Origin: Gari tellinella
Lineage: Eukaryota > Mollusca > Bivalvia > Cardiida > Psammobiidae
NCBI GenBank assembly: GCA_922989275.2
Contig: OV277870.1
Coordinates: 37,940,356 to 38,004,355 of the forward strand
Direction: 5' to 3'
Length of the DNA: 64,000 nucleotides
The position numbers and the translations under genes are program-made. Positions 52,131-61,223 of the stretch are shown one piece after another; within the stretch, counting starts at the first letter, position 1, and each line of letters opens with the position of its first letter. Under the pieces are notes generated by a model. The model searched no databases and had not been told where the DNA came from. It was given only the letters and a program-made list of their open reading frames with translations.

Positions 52131-53927
52131 TTAAAATGTTTCTTTTTCCCTTTTTTCTATAGCTGTTGCATAGATCTATATCATTCTCTTAGTAGAGGAC
52201 TTGTAATTGTGTGTAAATTTTCAACTTGCATTAAGCTGCAGGTTTCTACAGTAGGCACTGACGTCATAAGGATTTCCCCAAGAATGTTAGCGGAATTCCC
52301 TATGTTGTCACTTTTGACGTCATTCGTTACGTAATTACTTTTCTGTCGATGGATCTCACAGGTGCTTGGCGCGGTTTTGAAGTCTGGCTGCAGATATCGG
52401 AAATTAAACGTTTCTTATAGGTAGCCGGGGTTCTGGATTCTGTCGAGCACTTTTGATAGATATATAATGTTGGTTAACAGATTTAATTTGAACTATTTTA
52501 TTTTGACCTATTAGATGTTGTTTGATAGATCTAATTTGATCTATCTATCAGAATCTTTTTGCGATGATATCGGGCTGCACTCGTTAACCAGCTGTCGTTT
52601 AAGATACTCTCATTTTCTCACGAAAACTTTTAATTAAATCGCCAAGATCAACGGCTGAGCCGGCGAACATGACACTTGAATCTATAAGATACGGGTATCT
52701 CTGGACACATTGTTGGTGCATGCAGCGCGATGATATTGCAGGGGGTATAACTATAAGTTCATCGCGTCAGGTTTAAATGTAATTATAGGGTTTGCGTCCC
52801 TTGGACCATAAATCAATTCTACTGACAGTTGTGACGTTATCTAATGCGAAGATCTCTCATTATGATAATAGAATAAATGGCTACTGTATATAATGCTTTT
52901 CATGCATTGTCATGCATTTGTTATGTCATGCATTTGTTCAGATGTTACTAGTTCTATATATTACTGAATTTGTTGTTGATACGTTGTCAGAACTATAGCT
53001 TTTATGTGGGTAGAAAAGTATGCCATAGAATTATACGTTGTGCGTTCTGTTTGGTCGTTTTATAAGTTATAAAGTTACACAAGGCTAAGTTTATATAAAT
53101 AAATAGCCTACATATACACCTTCTCCGCTACAAAAACAAAACTTGTTTCCAGAGGATTCATAGTAGAGGTTCTAGATTGATGGACACAGTTTCAAGAGAT
53201 AATGGAAATTTGCTCTTGGAAAAAGTTGATAAATCAAGAACGAAGTTTAGAGCTTTTGAGTTTATATTTCATTGATTACTTTAAGAGCATTGAAATAATA
53301 ACAGTCTATGACTATACAAAAAGCATTTATGATAAATAACAATTAATTTGTACTTATACTTGCATTGTAAATGAGAACAGTTTCAGTATAAGATCTAGAT
53401 CTAGTCACCATACAGCTTCTCTTTCAAAATATTTATTACAATAACAATTTCAAAAAGTACTGCAGCTTTGTAACTTAAGGTAGATTTTAGTGTTTGGTAA
53501 ACAGAGTAACCAAAGATCAGACAGAGTCTCCATAGAAGGAACTGTCTGACCCTAGTCTGAACTGTTTGCAGATGACTTGTATCAGTCTGCAGTCTAATTA
53601 TTTTTAGAACAAACTTTTTCAGGGTGGCTAGATCGCTGAAAATTTATATGTACGCATTGAAAACTAGCTTGAATGATATAGATTATTTCTGTTGATCAAT
53701 GTCATCTTGATGAAGGTATTGAATGTGTTACCTCATGGACTTGTTAGTCTAAAGGTGGAAATAAAATCTTAATCTATGTAATTGATATTAGTATGTATCT
53801 ACAGATATGTTTGTAATGAATAGTTTCATTCATTGTTTTAAGGATAATATTTATTCTCCCATATGTATATATATTTTTATATTCCAGCGATAGGTATGTA
53901 AACAGGGCTATAGTGATCAAAGTTATA
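52131..53927. other. Intronic sequence downstream of the LINE
   Basis: Diverged LINE-tail-like duplicate at 52545-52740. Decayed ACAGAGTAACCAAAGATCAGA...TGAACTGTTTG palindrome near 53504-53572. No exon recognised. Confidence 0.4.
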
Positions 53928-54032
53928 GTTAAAACATATTTAGTGAAATCTTAATGGTTAAGAAGGGGCGGAACGAGCGTTAGTGAGTGACCCCCTTCTT
54001 AGCCATTAAAACTTCACTTAATATGTTTTAAC
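53928..54032. repeat. Inverted repeat GTTAAAACATATTTAGTGAA
   Basis: The 40-bp arms (GTTAAAACATATTTAGTGAA ATCTTAATGGTTAAGAAG) are mirrored by CTTCTTAGCCATTAAAACTT...GTTTTAAC around GGGCGGAACGAGCGTTAGTG. Likely a MITE; ends not defined. Confidence 0.7.
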
Positions 54033-54317
54033 TAACTTAGAATATAACCTTTATTTTGATTGGCCGAGGATACAACACTTCCACGTTTACCGTAAACAAA
54101 CCTCGCTTATTCTGGTTGTGCGATCGCCAAACATGGCAGTATTTACAACTTGTTGCTACGAGGCGATTTTTTATACCGCGTGCAGATACCACGCGACGTC
54201 GAAACAGAACACAAATCTTAATGATTGAGTACCGATCTTAATAGGGTGCAAAAGCAGTTTGATTTATTGAAAATGTAGGTTATATTCTAAGATTCATTCA
54301 CCTTTAGGTATGTACCT

Positions 54318-54510
54318 CAGGGCTTCAGATAAGAGGGAGTAAATTGAACAAATCCAACATTTTCTCATTTATTTTAGCACCAAATCCTATGGTGTTAATA
54401 CTCATTAGAGTCGTCTCTGCGAGACGATTCTAACGAGTAGTGACACCATCGGGTTTTATGCAGAAATGAAGATTTAAGTTTGTCAAATACCCACCTTATC
54501 TGGAGCCCTG
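54318..54510 (+). mobile_element. hAT-like MITE, CAGGGCTCCAGATAAG family (copy 5)
   Basis: CAGGGCTTCAGATAAGAGGG to CTTATCTGGAGCCCTG. Palindrome TTAGAGTCGTCTCTGCGAGA. Ends 47 bp upstream of gene 2 exon 2. No clear TSD. Confidence 0.85.
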
Positions 54511-54557
54511 TACATGTGCAGTTCTATCCACCAGTAGATGGTATTTTATTTCCCCAG

Positions 54558-54725
54558 GTAAAGCACAATCAGACGCGCATCGTTGATATCCTAAAGGGCA
54601 AGAAGATTGACTGTACTATTGTGGACATTTCGGAAAATAGTGACCACAAAGACAAGATGAGGGAAATAGCGAAGAATCCCACTCAGCTGCCGCCATATAT
54701 CACAAATGACGACAAGCCATGTGGT
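54558..54725 (+). CDS. SH3BGRL3-like: SH3BGRL3-like gene 2, coding exon 2
   Basis: 56 codons, phase 0 at both ends, acceptor TTATTTCCCCAG and donor GTAAGT; exactly the length of gene 1 exon 2. Encodes the helix VKHNQTRIVDILKGKKI, strand TIVDIS, and a cis-proline loop QLPPYITNDDKPCG. The ILKGKKI--TIVDIS--D..MREIA pattern resembles SH3BGRL3. The usual NGD-YCGD segment is changed to NDDKPCGT, so the loop facing the usual ligand groove has diverged. The exon is boxed in by MITEs ending 47 bp before it and starting 18 bp after it. Confidence 0.9.
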
Positions 54726-54743
54726 GTAAGTCAGTCCCCTTTT

Positions 54744-54914
54744 CAGGGCTGCCATAAGTTGATTTTGAAAAATCCTAAGATTTCGAAATTTTCTGTTTTG
54801 CAAGCGCGATTACTTAAAGCAGGTTGAAAGTAAAGCAGAACACGCATTAAGGCTATTTTAAGCTACCATCTTCTAGGATAAAAATCGGGAAAGTCCGGAG
54901 AAATGACAGCCCTG
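54744..54914 (-). mobile_element. hAT-like MITE, CAGGGCTGCCAT family (copy 6), shortened
   Basis: CAGGGCTGCCATAAGTTGAT to GAGAAATGACAGCCCTG. The core palindrome is partly deleted (AAAGCAGAACACGCATTAAG). It begins 18 bp after the gene 2 exon 2 splice donor. Flanks do not match. Confidence 0.8.
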
Positions 54915-55216
54915 CAACCATTTCCCCATTTAGAATCATATTATGTTTCTTCCCTAACCCGCATTCAAACTAGCGCCGAGAATATTCGTCTTTGACAAAC
55001 AACTTGTACAAACAGTTAAGACCTTCATCAGAGGTTCCTAAAGGATCCTTCTGACTAAACTTGGAATTGTTTGTCATTTTACAATATGCTGTTAAAGTCA
55101 ATCCTAAATACCGGTATGTAAAAATGAAAAGATTTGGAAACTGATCCATATTTAGTCTCCTGCCTTGGTGAATGAATTAAGAGTAATAAGGAATTTGTAC
55201 TGACCATGACATGTTG
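54915..55216. other. Gene 2 intron 2, short unassigned stretch
   Basis: Decayed AACAGTTAAGACCTTCATCA/ GGTTCCTAAAGGATCC palindrome at about 55010-55079. Nothing else. Confidence 0.4.
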
Positions 55217-55585
55217 CAGTGCTCCCTCTCTCCAACGACATCCAATGGGAGACGTATATTGTGTGTGTTGTTCGGAGGGAGTCCTTATAGAGATTGACAA
55301 TAAGTACTTAGCTTACATTTGCAAACAGTTTGAATCCAGATCAGACGCCGCGTAACGCGGCGTCTGATCAGGATTCAATCTGTTTGTCACTGGTCAATAT
55401 ATGTATTCTATCAAAATCTCGTCTTATATGTAACTGTGAGAGAAAACAGCAGACGACACATTTAAGTAGACGATATTACATCAGTTAAGGCGTTAGACAT
55501 AATCGTCCTGTTTATAGAACTGCGGCAAGGGTCGTTGTAAGGAGAGAGTCGTTGTTGGGAGGGCCGTTGTAGAGAGGGAGCGCTG
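55217..55585 (+). mobile_element. Mariner-like MITE, CAGTGCTCCC family
   Basis: CAGTGCTCCCTCTCTCCAAC to TTGTAGAGAGGGAGCGCTG (TA at the right; TG at the left). P1 palindrome GACGCCGCGTAACGCGGCGTC at 55320-55387. 369 bp. Confidence 0.85.
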
Positions 55586-55822
55586 TACTACACTGTAAAA
55601 CCCCTTTACTCCATAGCCCGTTTCTAAACTTGTATACACAATTATTAATGTGACTACTTACAGTTGTCCTCATGCATTCATGTGAAAACATGCGCTGAGA
55701 GTAATAAATAATTGGAATTGGAATCTAACGCAGAAACATCCGAGTGAAATAGTCAGTTTTACTCTTGATGAGGCGCCAATTATTTGGTGTTTCATCTTAA
55801 TGCCGTAAAATATATAGTCCAG

Positions 55823-55991
55823 GGGTCTGTCTTATACGAAACGTCGTACGACAAAAACGGTCGTAAGTCAGATTATAAATTATTATTTATTTCTCCATCT
55901 TATCCTGGAGAAATCAGAAAGTACATGTACACGTATTTTAAAGTTTTGACTTACGACCGTGTTTGTCGTAGGACGTTTCGTAAGACGGGAC
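55823..55991. mobile_element. MITE with GTCGTACGACAAA inverted termini
   Basis: GGGTCTGTCTTATACGAAAC + GTCGTACGACAAA..CGGTCGTAAGTCA is mirrored by TGACTTACGACCGTGTTTGT...GTAAGACGGGAC. Inverted repeats exceed 40 bp. Interior AAATTATTATTTATTTCTCC; no ORF. Confidence 0.8.
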
Positions 55992-56141
55992 TAAATCTAT
56001 TAATAAACTAATTAACACTTAAATGATTTAGCAGTTTTTGCTCAATTTTCGCTGTTGACTACCGGTAGATGCTTTTAAAGTTCATATGCACTGTATATAT
56101 GCTGTCTGAGGGCTTCAAGGAATTATAATTATTACTATTAT

Positions 56142-56565
56142 CAGCTCGTCTGTTTCAAAGACACAAAACGAGCTATTGTCATGACTCCGGCGTTTTCGCC
56201 GTCGTTGTCGTCCGAAATTTTTACGTTGGCCATAACTTCTTCAACTTTTCCTCTAGAACTTTCTTTTTTGGTCTGCATGTTTATCTTGACAAGTACCGGT
56301 CAAGTTTACCAAGATGTTTTATCAATTGACCTTGACCTTTGACCTAATTTTACTGTATTTTGACTGATCTTCAAGTTGGTCATTACTTCTTCAGTTTTTC
56401 ATCTATACAATCCTCAGTTTTTGTATGGGTGTTTATTTTGACAAGTGCAATCCAGGCATATCAAAATATTTTACCCCTTGACCTTTGACCTAATTTCACT
56501 GTATTTTTCACTGGTCTTCAAAAGCAGACGAGCGTGACACCCGTGTGCGAAGCTGTTGTTGTTAT
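56142..56565 (+). mobile_element. AGCTCGTCTG element, structural cousin of the AGCTCACCT family
   Basis: Start hairpin AGCTCGTCTG TTTCAAAGACACAAAA CGAGCT, then ATTGTCATGACTCCGGCG and a GTCGTTGTCGTCCG run. End CAGACGAGCGTGACACCCG...GTTGTT. The plan (start hairpin, GTCG run, end that repeats the inner arm before CG) is that of the AGCTCACCT elements with different letters. Core has two repeats of TGACCTTTGACCTAATTT. Confidence 0.7.
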
Positions 56566-56573
56566 TATTATTA

Positions 56574-57912
56574 GCTCACCTGGCACGTAGTGCCAAGGTG
56601 AGCTATTTTGATTGTGCTGTGTCCGTCGTCCGTCGTCGTCCGTCGTCAACAATTTCTTCAAACGACTTCTCCTCCTAGACTACTAGATGGATTTTTACCA
56701 AACTTGGCAGGAATGATCCTTGTATGGTCCTCTTTCAAAGTTGTTCAAACATTTCCGGTCCATTGCATATCTAGGTCACAGGAGCTAAAATAGATCGTTT
56801 CAATGAAAAATCTTCTTGTCTGAAACCACAGTACCCTGAGCTTAGATATTTGGCACAAAGCATCATCTACAGGTTCTCTATCAAGGTTTGTAAATTATGT
56901 CGCTGGGATCAAAAATGACCCCGCCCGGGGGGGGGGGGGTGTTCGTAATTTTTCTTTATTGTGAAATCTTCAAACATCCTTTTCTCTGAAACTAATATGG
57001 CCATAGCTTTGATATATGGCATGGTGACACTTCTAGAAGCCCTTAACCAATAATGTTTAAATGGTTCCGGTCTGTTGCATATCTAGGTCACAGGAGCTAA
57101 AAATAGATTTTTTCAATGAAACTTAAAAAATCTTCTTGTCTGAAACCACAGTACCCTGAGCTTAGATATTTGGCACAAAGCATTATCTTTAGGTCCTCTA
57201 TCAAGTTTGTTCAAATTATGTCCCTGGGGTCAATAATGACCCCGCCCTGGGGGTCATACTTTTACATAGTTATATAGTGAAATCTTCTAACATGTTTTTC
57301 TCTGAAACTAATATAACCAGAGCTTTGGTATTTGGCATGGTGACATTTCTAGAAGCCCTTAACCAATATTGTTTATATGGTTCCGGTCTGTTGCATATCT
57401 AGGTCACATGAGCTAAAATAGTTTTTTTCCAATGAAAACTTCAAAAATCTTCTTGTCTGAAACCACAGTACCCTGAGCTCAGATATTTGGCATAAAGCAT
57501 CATCTAGGCCTTCTATCAAGATTGTTCAAATTATGCCCCTTGGGTCAAAACTGCCAAGGCCCTAGAGGTCGCAGTTTTACATAGAGTTATATAGTGAAAT
57601 CTTCTGTTCTGAAACTATTATGACCAGAGCTTTGATATTTAGCATAGTGACACTTTTAGATATTCTTTACCAATATTGCTGAAATGGTTAGGTCTGTTGC
57701 ATATCTGGGTCACATTAGCTAAATGAAAAGTCTTCCTGTCTGAAACCATCCATGTACAAAATATTTGACAGAACACTTAATTTTCAAGTAAATCAGCAAG
57801 ATTTTTGAAATTATGTCTCTGGGGTAAAAAATGACCCCGCCCCAAGAGTCATGTGACCCTTGCGTTGGTTTTCCCAGGTGAGCGATATTTAGGCCCGCAT
57901 GGTCCTCTTGTT
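56574..57912 (+). mobile_element. AGCTCACCT element, copy D7
   Basis: Start AGCTCACCTGGCACGTAGTG/CCAAGGTGAGCT, core repeats of CACAGGAGCTAAAAATAGAT and ACAGTACCCTGAGCTTAGAT, a poly-G run near 56927, end CCAGGTGAGCGATATTTAGG then CCTCTTGTT. (ATT)n on both sides suggests insertion in a microsatellite. Ends 60 bp before gene 2 exon 3. Confidence 0.83.
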
Positions 57913-57972
57913 ATTATTATTACTAGTATTATTATTATTAATGTATTCCTTATAAACATTCATTTTTTGTAG

Positions 57973-58044
57973 ACATTCGAAGAGTTTGACTATGCGAATG
58001 ATGACGGTACTTTAGATAGGTTTTTACAAGGAAAAGACAGCTAA
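57973..58044 (+). CDS. SH3BGRL3-like: SH3BGRL3-like gene 2, coding exon 3 (C-terminus)
   Basis: After acceptor CATTTTTTGTAG the exon encodes TFEEFDYANDDGTLDRFLQG then KDS and TAA, 23 residues. The FEEF....GTLDRFL pattern matches the last helix of SH3BGRL3 (FxxAxxxxTLxxFL) and gene 1 FQEFEDAVEEG-LLKDFL. A donor GTAAGT begins at 58047, two bases after the stop codon, so the 3' UTR is interrupted by an intron. Complete gene 2 product: 94 aa. Confidence 0.9.
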   Translation, partial: TFEEFDYANDDGTLDRFLQGKDS

Positions 58045-58073
58045 ATGTAAGTTTCTTCGTTTTAGCTCACCTT

Positions 58074-59245
58074 CAAGGTGAGCTATTGTGATCACCTTGT
58101 GCCCGTCGTCCGTTGTCGTTAGCACTTTGTTAAAATGGCATTTCTTCCTATACCACTTGACAGAATTCAACCAAACTTTACAGGAATGGTCCTTTGGTCA
58201 AGCTTTTTCAATTTTGTTGAAAGAAATTGAAACCATGCAGAACTGGTTGCCATGGCAACCTAAGTAAAAAAATAATGAAATTAAAAAAAACTTCTTGTTT
58301 AAAACCACAAGGGCCATAGCTTAGATATTTGGCCCATAGCATCATCTACTGGTCCTCTACCAGGTGTGTTCAAATTATGCCCATGGGGGTCAATATTGGC
58401 CCTGCTCCAGGGGCCACATTTTCAAACATCTTCTCTGAAACTAATATGGCTAGAACTTTGATATTTGGTGGGGGCCTCCGTGGCCTAGTGGTATAGTCAC
58501 TGTGACTTACATCACTAAGCTCCTAACCGCTGTGAGTTCGAATCCCAGTAGGGTCGTTCGGATTTTTCATGTGAGGAAGCCTTCCAGCTGGCTTGCGGAA
58601 GGTCGGTGGTTCTACCCAGTTGCCGATTTGTGCCTGAAACAGTGCATAAAGGACTTCTGGGGTCTTCCTCCACCTATAATTAGCTGGACGTCGCGATATG
58701 ACTGAAATACTGTTGAAAGCGACGTAAAATCAAAACAAATCAAATCAAATCAAATTGATATTTGGTTTATTGACGCTTCTAGATGTCTTATTATAATATT
58801 GTTGAAATGGTTTTCTGTCTGTTACATACTTAAGCCACCGGAGCTAAAAATAGATCTTGTTTAACGAAACCTTCCAAAAGTCTTCTTGTCTGAAATCCTC
58901 AGCTTAGTCATTTGACACATAGCATCATCTACATGTTCTCTGACAAGATTGTTCAAATAAGTCCCAAAGGTCAACAATGACACCATCACGTAAAAGGCGT
59001 TGGCCACAGTTTTACAAAGAGTGATACAGTTGAATATATAAACACCTTCTCTGGAAGTAATATGACCCGAGCATAGATATTTGACATGCTGAGCTTTCTA
59101 GATCCCTGTTAATATTGTGAAAATGGTTTCAGTCTGTTACATATCAAGGTCATGTGACTTAAAATGGATTTTTTTCAATGGAAACTTTAAAAATCAAAGT
59201 ACTTGAGAGCACTGATGATGGTTTCAAACTCTAGGTATCAGGTAT
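58074..59245 (+). mobile_element. AGCTCACCT element, copy D8, with degraded right end
   Basis: Start reduced to AGCTCACCTTCAAGGTGAGC + TATTGTGATCACC. Core related to D4 (GTTGCCATGGCAACCTAAG, CATCATCTACTGGTCCTCTA). The right end AGGTGAGCG is lost, leaving TAGGTATCAGGT before (ATT)n. Interrupted by the SINE at 58469-58754. Confidence 0.75.
58469..58754 (+). mobile_element. Full-length tRNA-derived SINE with 11-bp TSD
   Basis: tRNA-like head with CCTCCGTGGCCTAGTGGTAT (A box) and GAGTTCGAATCCC (B box). Body has GAAGCCTTCCAGCTGGCTTG, TGCCTGAAACAGTGCATAAA and GTCGCGATATGACTGAAATA. Tail (CAAAT)n. Flanked by TTGATATTTGG on both sides (58458-58468, 58755-58765). Inserted into the AGCTCACCT element. 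Confidence 0.9.
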
Positions 59246-59400
59246 TATTATTATTATTATACCAGATTTCTATAGCGCTCTTTTCACAAAGGGGTTGTGC
59301 GTTCAAAAACGCTTCACATAAAATTACATAAATGTACCTACAAACCAGAACAGACAACTAACTAAAATTAGATCTAAAATAAACATGAATAAACATACAA
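59245..59400 (+). repeat. Dispersed (ATT)n-TACCAGATTTCTATAGCGC repeat
   Basis: Same order of motifs as 28053-28205, ending AACATGAATAAACATACAAA. Ends about 32 bp upstream of the 3' UTR acceptor. Confidence 0.65.
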
Positions 59401-59432
59401 AATACTTTGATTTCTTTTTCTTTTTTTTTCAG

Positions 59433-59627
59433 ATTGTAAAAGATCAAAGACTACTGGATTTGAGCTCAAGGAACATGAATTCCAGATAGGAACTGATTTA
59501 TTGATAGTTTGAAGTTATATCCAGCTTTTACGAAAACTCAATGGAACACTCATTAACGAGGTTAAAGATAACTAACAGCTGTGGAAGTAAAGCAAAAAGT
59601 GTTGCCTGCTGAATATTCATCAAAATG
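59433..59627 (+). other. Probable 3' UTR exon of gene 2
   Basis: Starts after a strong polypyrimidine acceptor (TTCTTTTTTTTTTCAG). Non-coding. The transcript end was not found; a second weaker acceptor TTTTTGCAG occurs at 59870-59878. AATAAA occurs only inside the MITE at 59628-59820. Confidence 0.45.
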
Positions 59628-59820
59628 CAGGGCTCCAGATAAGAGATAGTTATTTCAACAAATCAAACATTTTCTCGCTCATTTCAGCACCAAATCCTAT
59701 TATGTTACTACTCATTAGAATCGTCTCTTCGAGACGATTCTAATGAGTAGTGACACCATAGGGTTTAATTGAGAAATAAAGATTTTTGTTTTTGAAAAAC
59801 TACCCTTATCTGGTGCTCTG
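59628..59820 (+). mobile_element. hAT-like MITE, CAGGGCTCCAGATAAG family (copy 6)
   Basis: CAGGGCTCCAGATAAGAGAT to CTTATCTGGTGCTCTG. Perfect centre ATTAGAATCGTCTC TTC GAGACGATTCTAAT. No matching TSD. Carries AAATAAAGATT, which could supply a polyadenylation signal. Confidence 0.85.
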
Positions 59821-60053
59821 TTATTTTAAATGGTCGCATATCTTAACGTTTCTCATGCTTTTTGCAGGTATTGAAACCTAAGAAAACAGTGCAGACTAAG
59901 ATAGGAGCTGTCTGATCAGTATCTTCACCGTTTAACTGATACAATGTATGGTCTGTATGACTTAATTTTCCTAGAGAATATTTTCTTTATTAAATTGGTC
60001 AATGTAACAGTTAAGACGATATAGGTTTTTTATAAAGAAATAATACATTCATA

Positions 60054-60190
60054 CCAGTGTTTTATCGTGCAATAAAACACTGGTCTATAGGAGTTTAGGT
60101 GCGTAGTAAATCACGGGGACGAAGGCCGATTGATTTAATAACCAGCATCTCAACGACTATCCGTGTTATATTGCACGATAAAACACTAGT
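60054..60190. repeat. Inverted repeat CAGTGTTTTATCGTGCAATA
   Basis: CCAGTGTTTTATCGTGCAAT + AAAACACTGG at left; TTATATTGCACGATAAAACA + CTAGT at right. The left arm is itself partly palindromic. Confidence 0.65.
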
Positions 60191-60238
60191 ATTAATTTAT
60201 TATGTCGATTCTAACACTTCGTGGATGGAAGTTTTATA

Positions 60239-60387
60239 TGAATATTCATTAGGTGAAGTTTAAGATATAGATATGAATATTCAGTGGGTGAAGTTTTAGA
60301 TATGAATATTCAGTGGGTGAAGTTTTAGATATGAATATTCAGTGGGTGAAGTTTTAGATATGAATATTCAATGGATGAAGTTTCAAT
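60239..60387 (+). repeat. 29-bp minisatellite
   Basis: ATGAATATTCAGTGGGTGAA + GTTTTAGAT repeats at 60273, 60302, 60331 and 60360 (29-bp steps), preceded by a 34-bp variant at 60239. It makes a spurious ORF (60342-60725). Confidence 0.9.
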
Positions 60388-60677
60388 CGCAAAAAAAGGT
60401 CTTTGTTTTAGTGGTCGTGATAGAGGAAAAACAGCATCATAACAAAAAAGGCTATCTTGAAGGAAGTTTCGGGGCTCAGCGAGTTAATACAGCTCATATT
60501 ATGTATTCTCATTATCTTTTCATTCCAATATATTTTCACACAATGTATCAGAACGTTTATAAAAAATGTACCTGTAATAACTGTCTTGTAAAATGTAAGA
60601 CTGCTTGTAATCTATGTATCGTGAACGTTATTTATTTTTGTATATTGTCTGCAGGAGCAGTAGCGACATGGGACAAT

Positions 60678-60805
60678 GCTTATAAAGTGTTTGAGTTGAG
60701 TCTGAAATCATTCTTAAGCATTTGATTGATCAGATTTGAGCCTAGGCTCAAATCCGATCAATCAAATGCTTGAGAACGAACTCTTACTCAACTCAAACGC
60801 TAAAC
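60678..60805. mobile_element. Palindromic MITE, GCTTATAAAG family (copy 2)
   Basis: GCTTATAAAGTGTTTGAGTT / AACTCAAACGC around TTTGAGCCTAGGCTCAAATC with CAAGCATTTGAT arms, as at 46704-46835. Confidence 0.78.
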
Positions 60806-60829
60806 ACTGGGCATGGATCCAATGTTATA

Positions 60830-61077
60830 CTGTGGAGAAGACGTTATTCGTTCTTGATAAACGCGTTTTACGCTAAAATTGCAATTTCTAATTGCAAACA
60901 GTTTGGAGCCAGATCAGCCGCCGGGTAACCCGGTGTCTGACCAGGCTCCAAACTGTTTGCCACTCAGATTAAAATAGATAGAATATTCAAAACGTTGTCC
61001 TTTTCTACATTTTAATGCACTGTGTTAGCGTTTCGTAAAATGCCTTTAAACGGGAAATAATGGTGTATTCTACACTG
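60830..61077 (+). mobile_element. Mariner-like MITE, CAGTGGAGAAT family (diverged)
   Basis: TA at left (60828-60829), CTGTGGAGAAG start and GTATTCTACACTG end. P1 variant CCGCCGGGTAACCCGGTG. About 248 bp; more mutated than the other copies. Confidence 0.8.
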
Positions 61078-61223
61078 TTAAGAGTTTTATAGTTGATTCT
61101 GGCTCAAACTCTGTATAACCTTGGGGTCAGGTGTTCAACACCACTTACTTTTAGTTTCTTTTTATATATACTTTGTGTTAAGCGACCATGGTGGAAAAAA
61201 TGAAATATTTGTCTCACAACCTG

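Larger units (their letters stand above)
30871..54557 (+). other. Gene 2 intron 1 (23.7 kb)
   Basis: GTAAGT to ATTTCCCCAG. Filled with AGCTCACCT elements, MITEs and a nested LINE. No additional host exon was recognised in it. Confidence 0.7.
58047..59432 (+). other. Gene 2 intron in the 3' UTR
   Basis: GTAAGTTTC donor to CTTTTTTTTTCAG acceptor. Contains an AGCTCACCT element and a SINE. It begins 2 nt after the stop codon, so the resulting exon junction should not trigger nonsense-mediated decay. Confidence 0.65.

Noticed and set aside
60342..60725. 127-aa ORF
   Set aside because: Begins in the 29-bp minisatellite and shows no family motif; no splice or promoter support.
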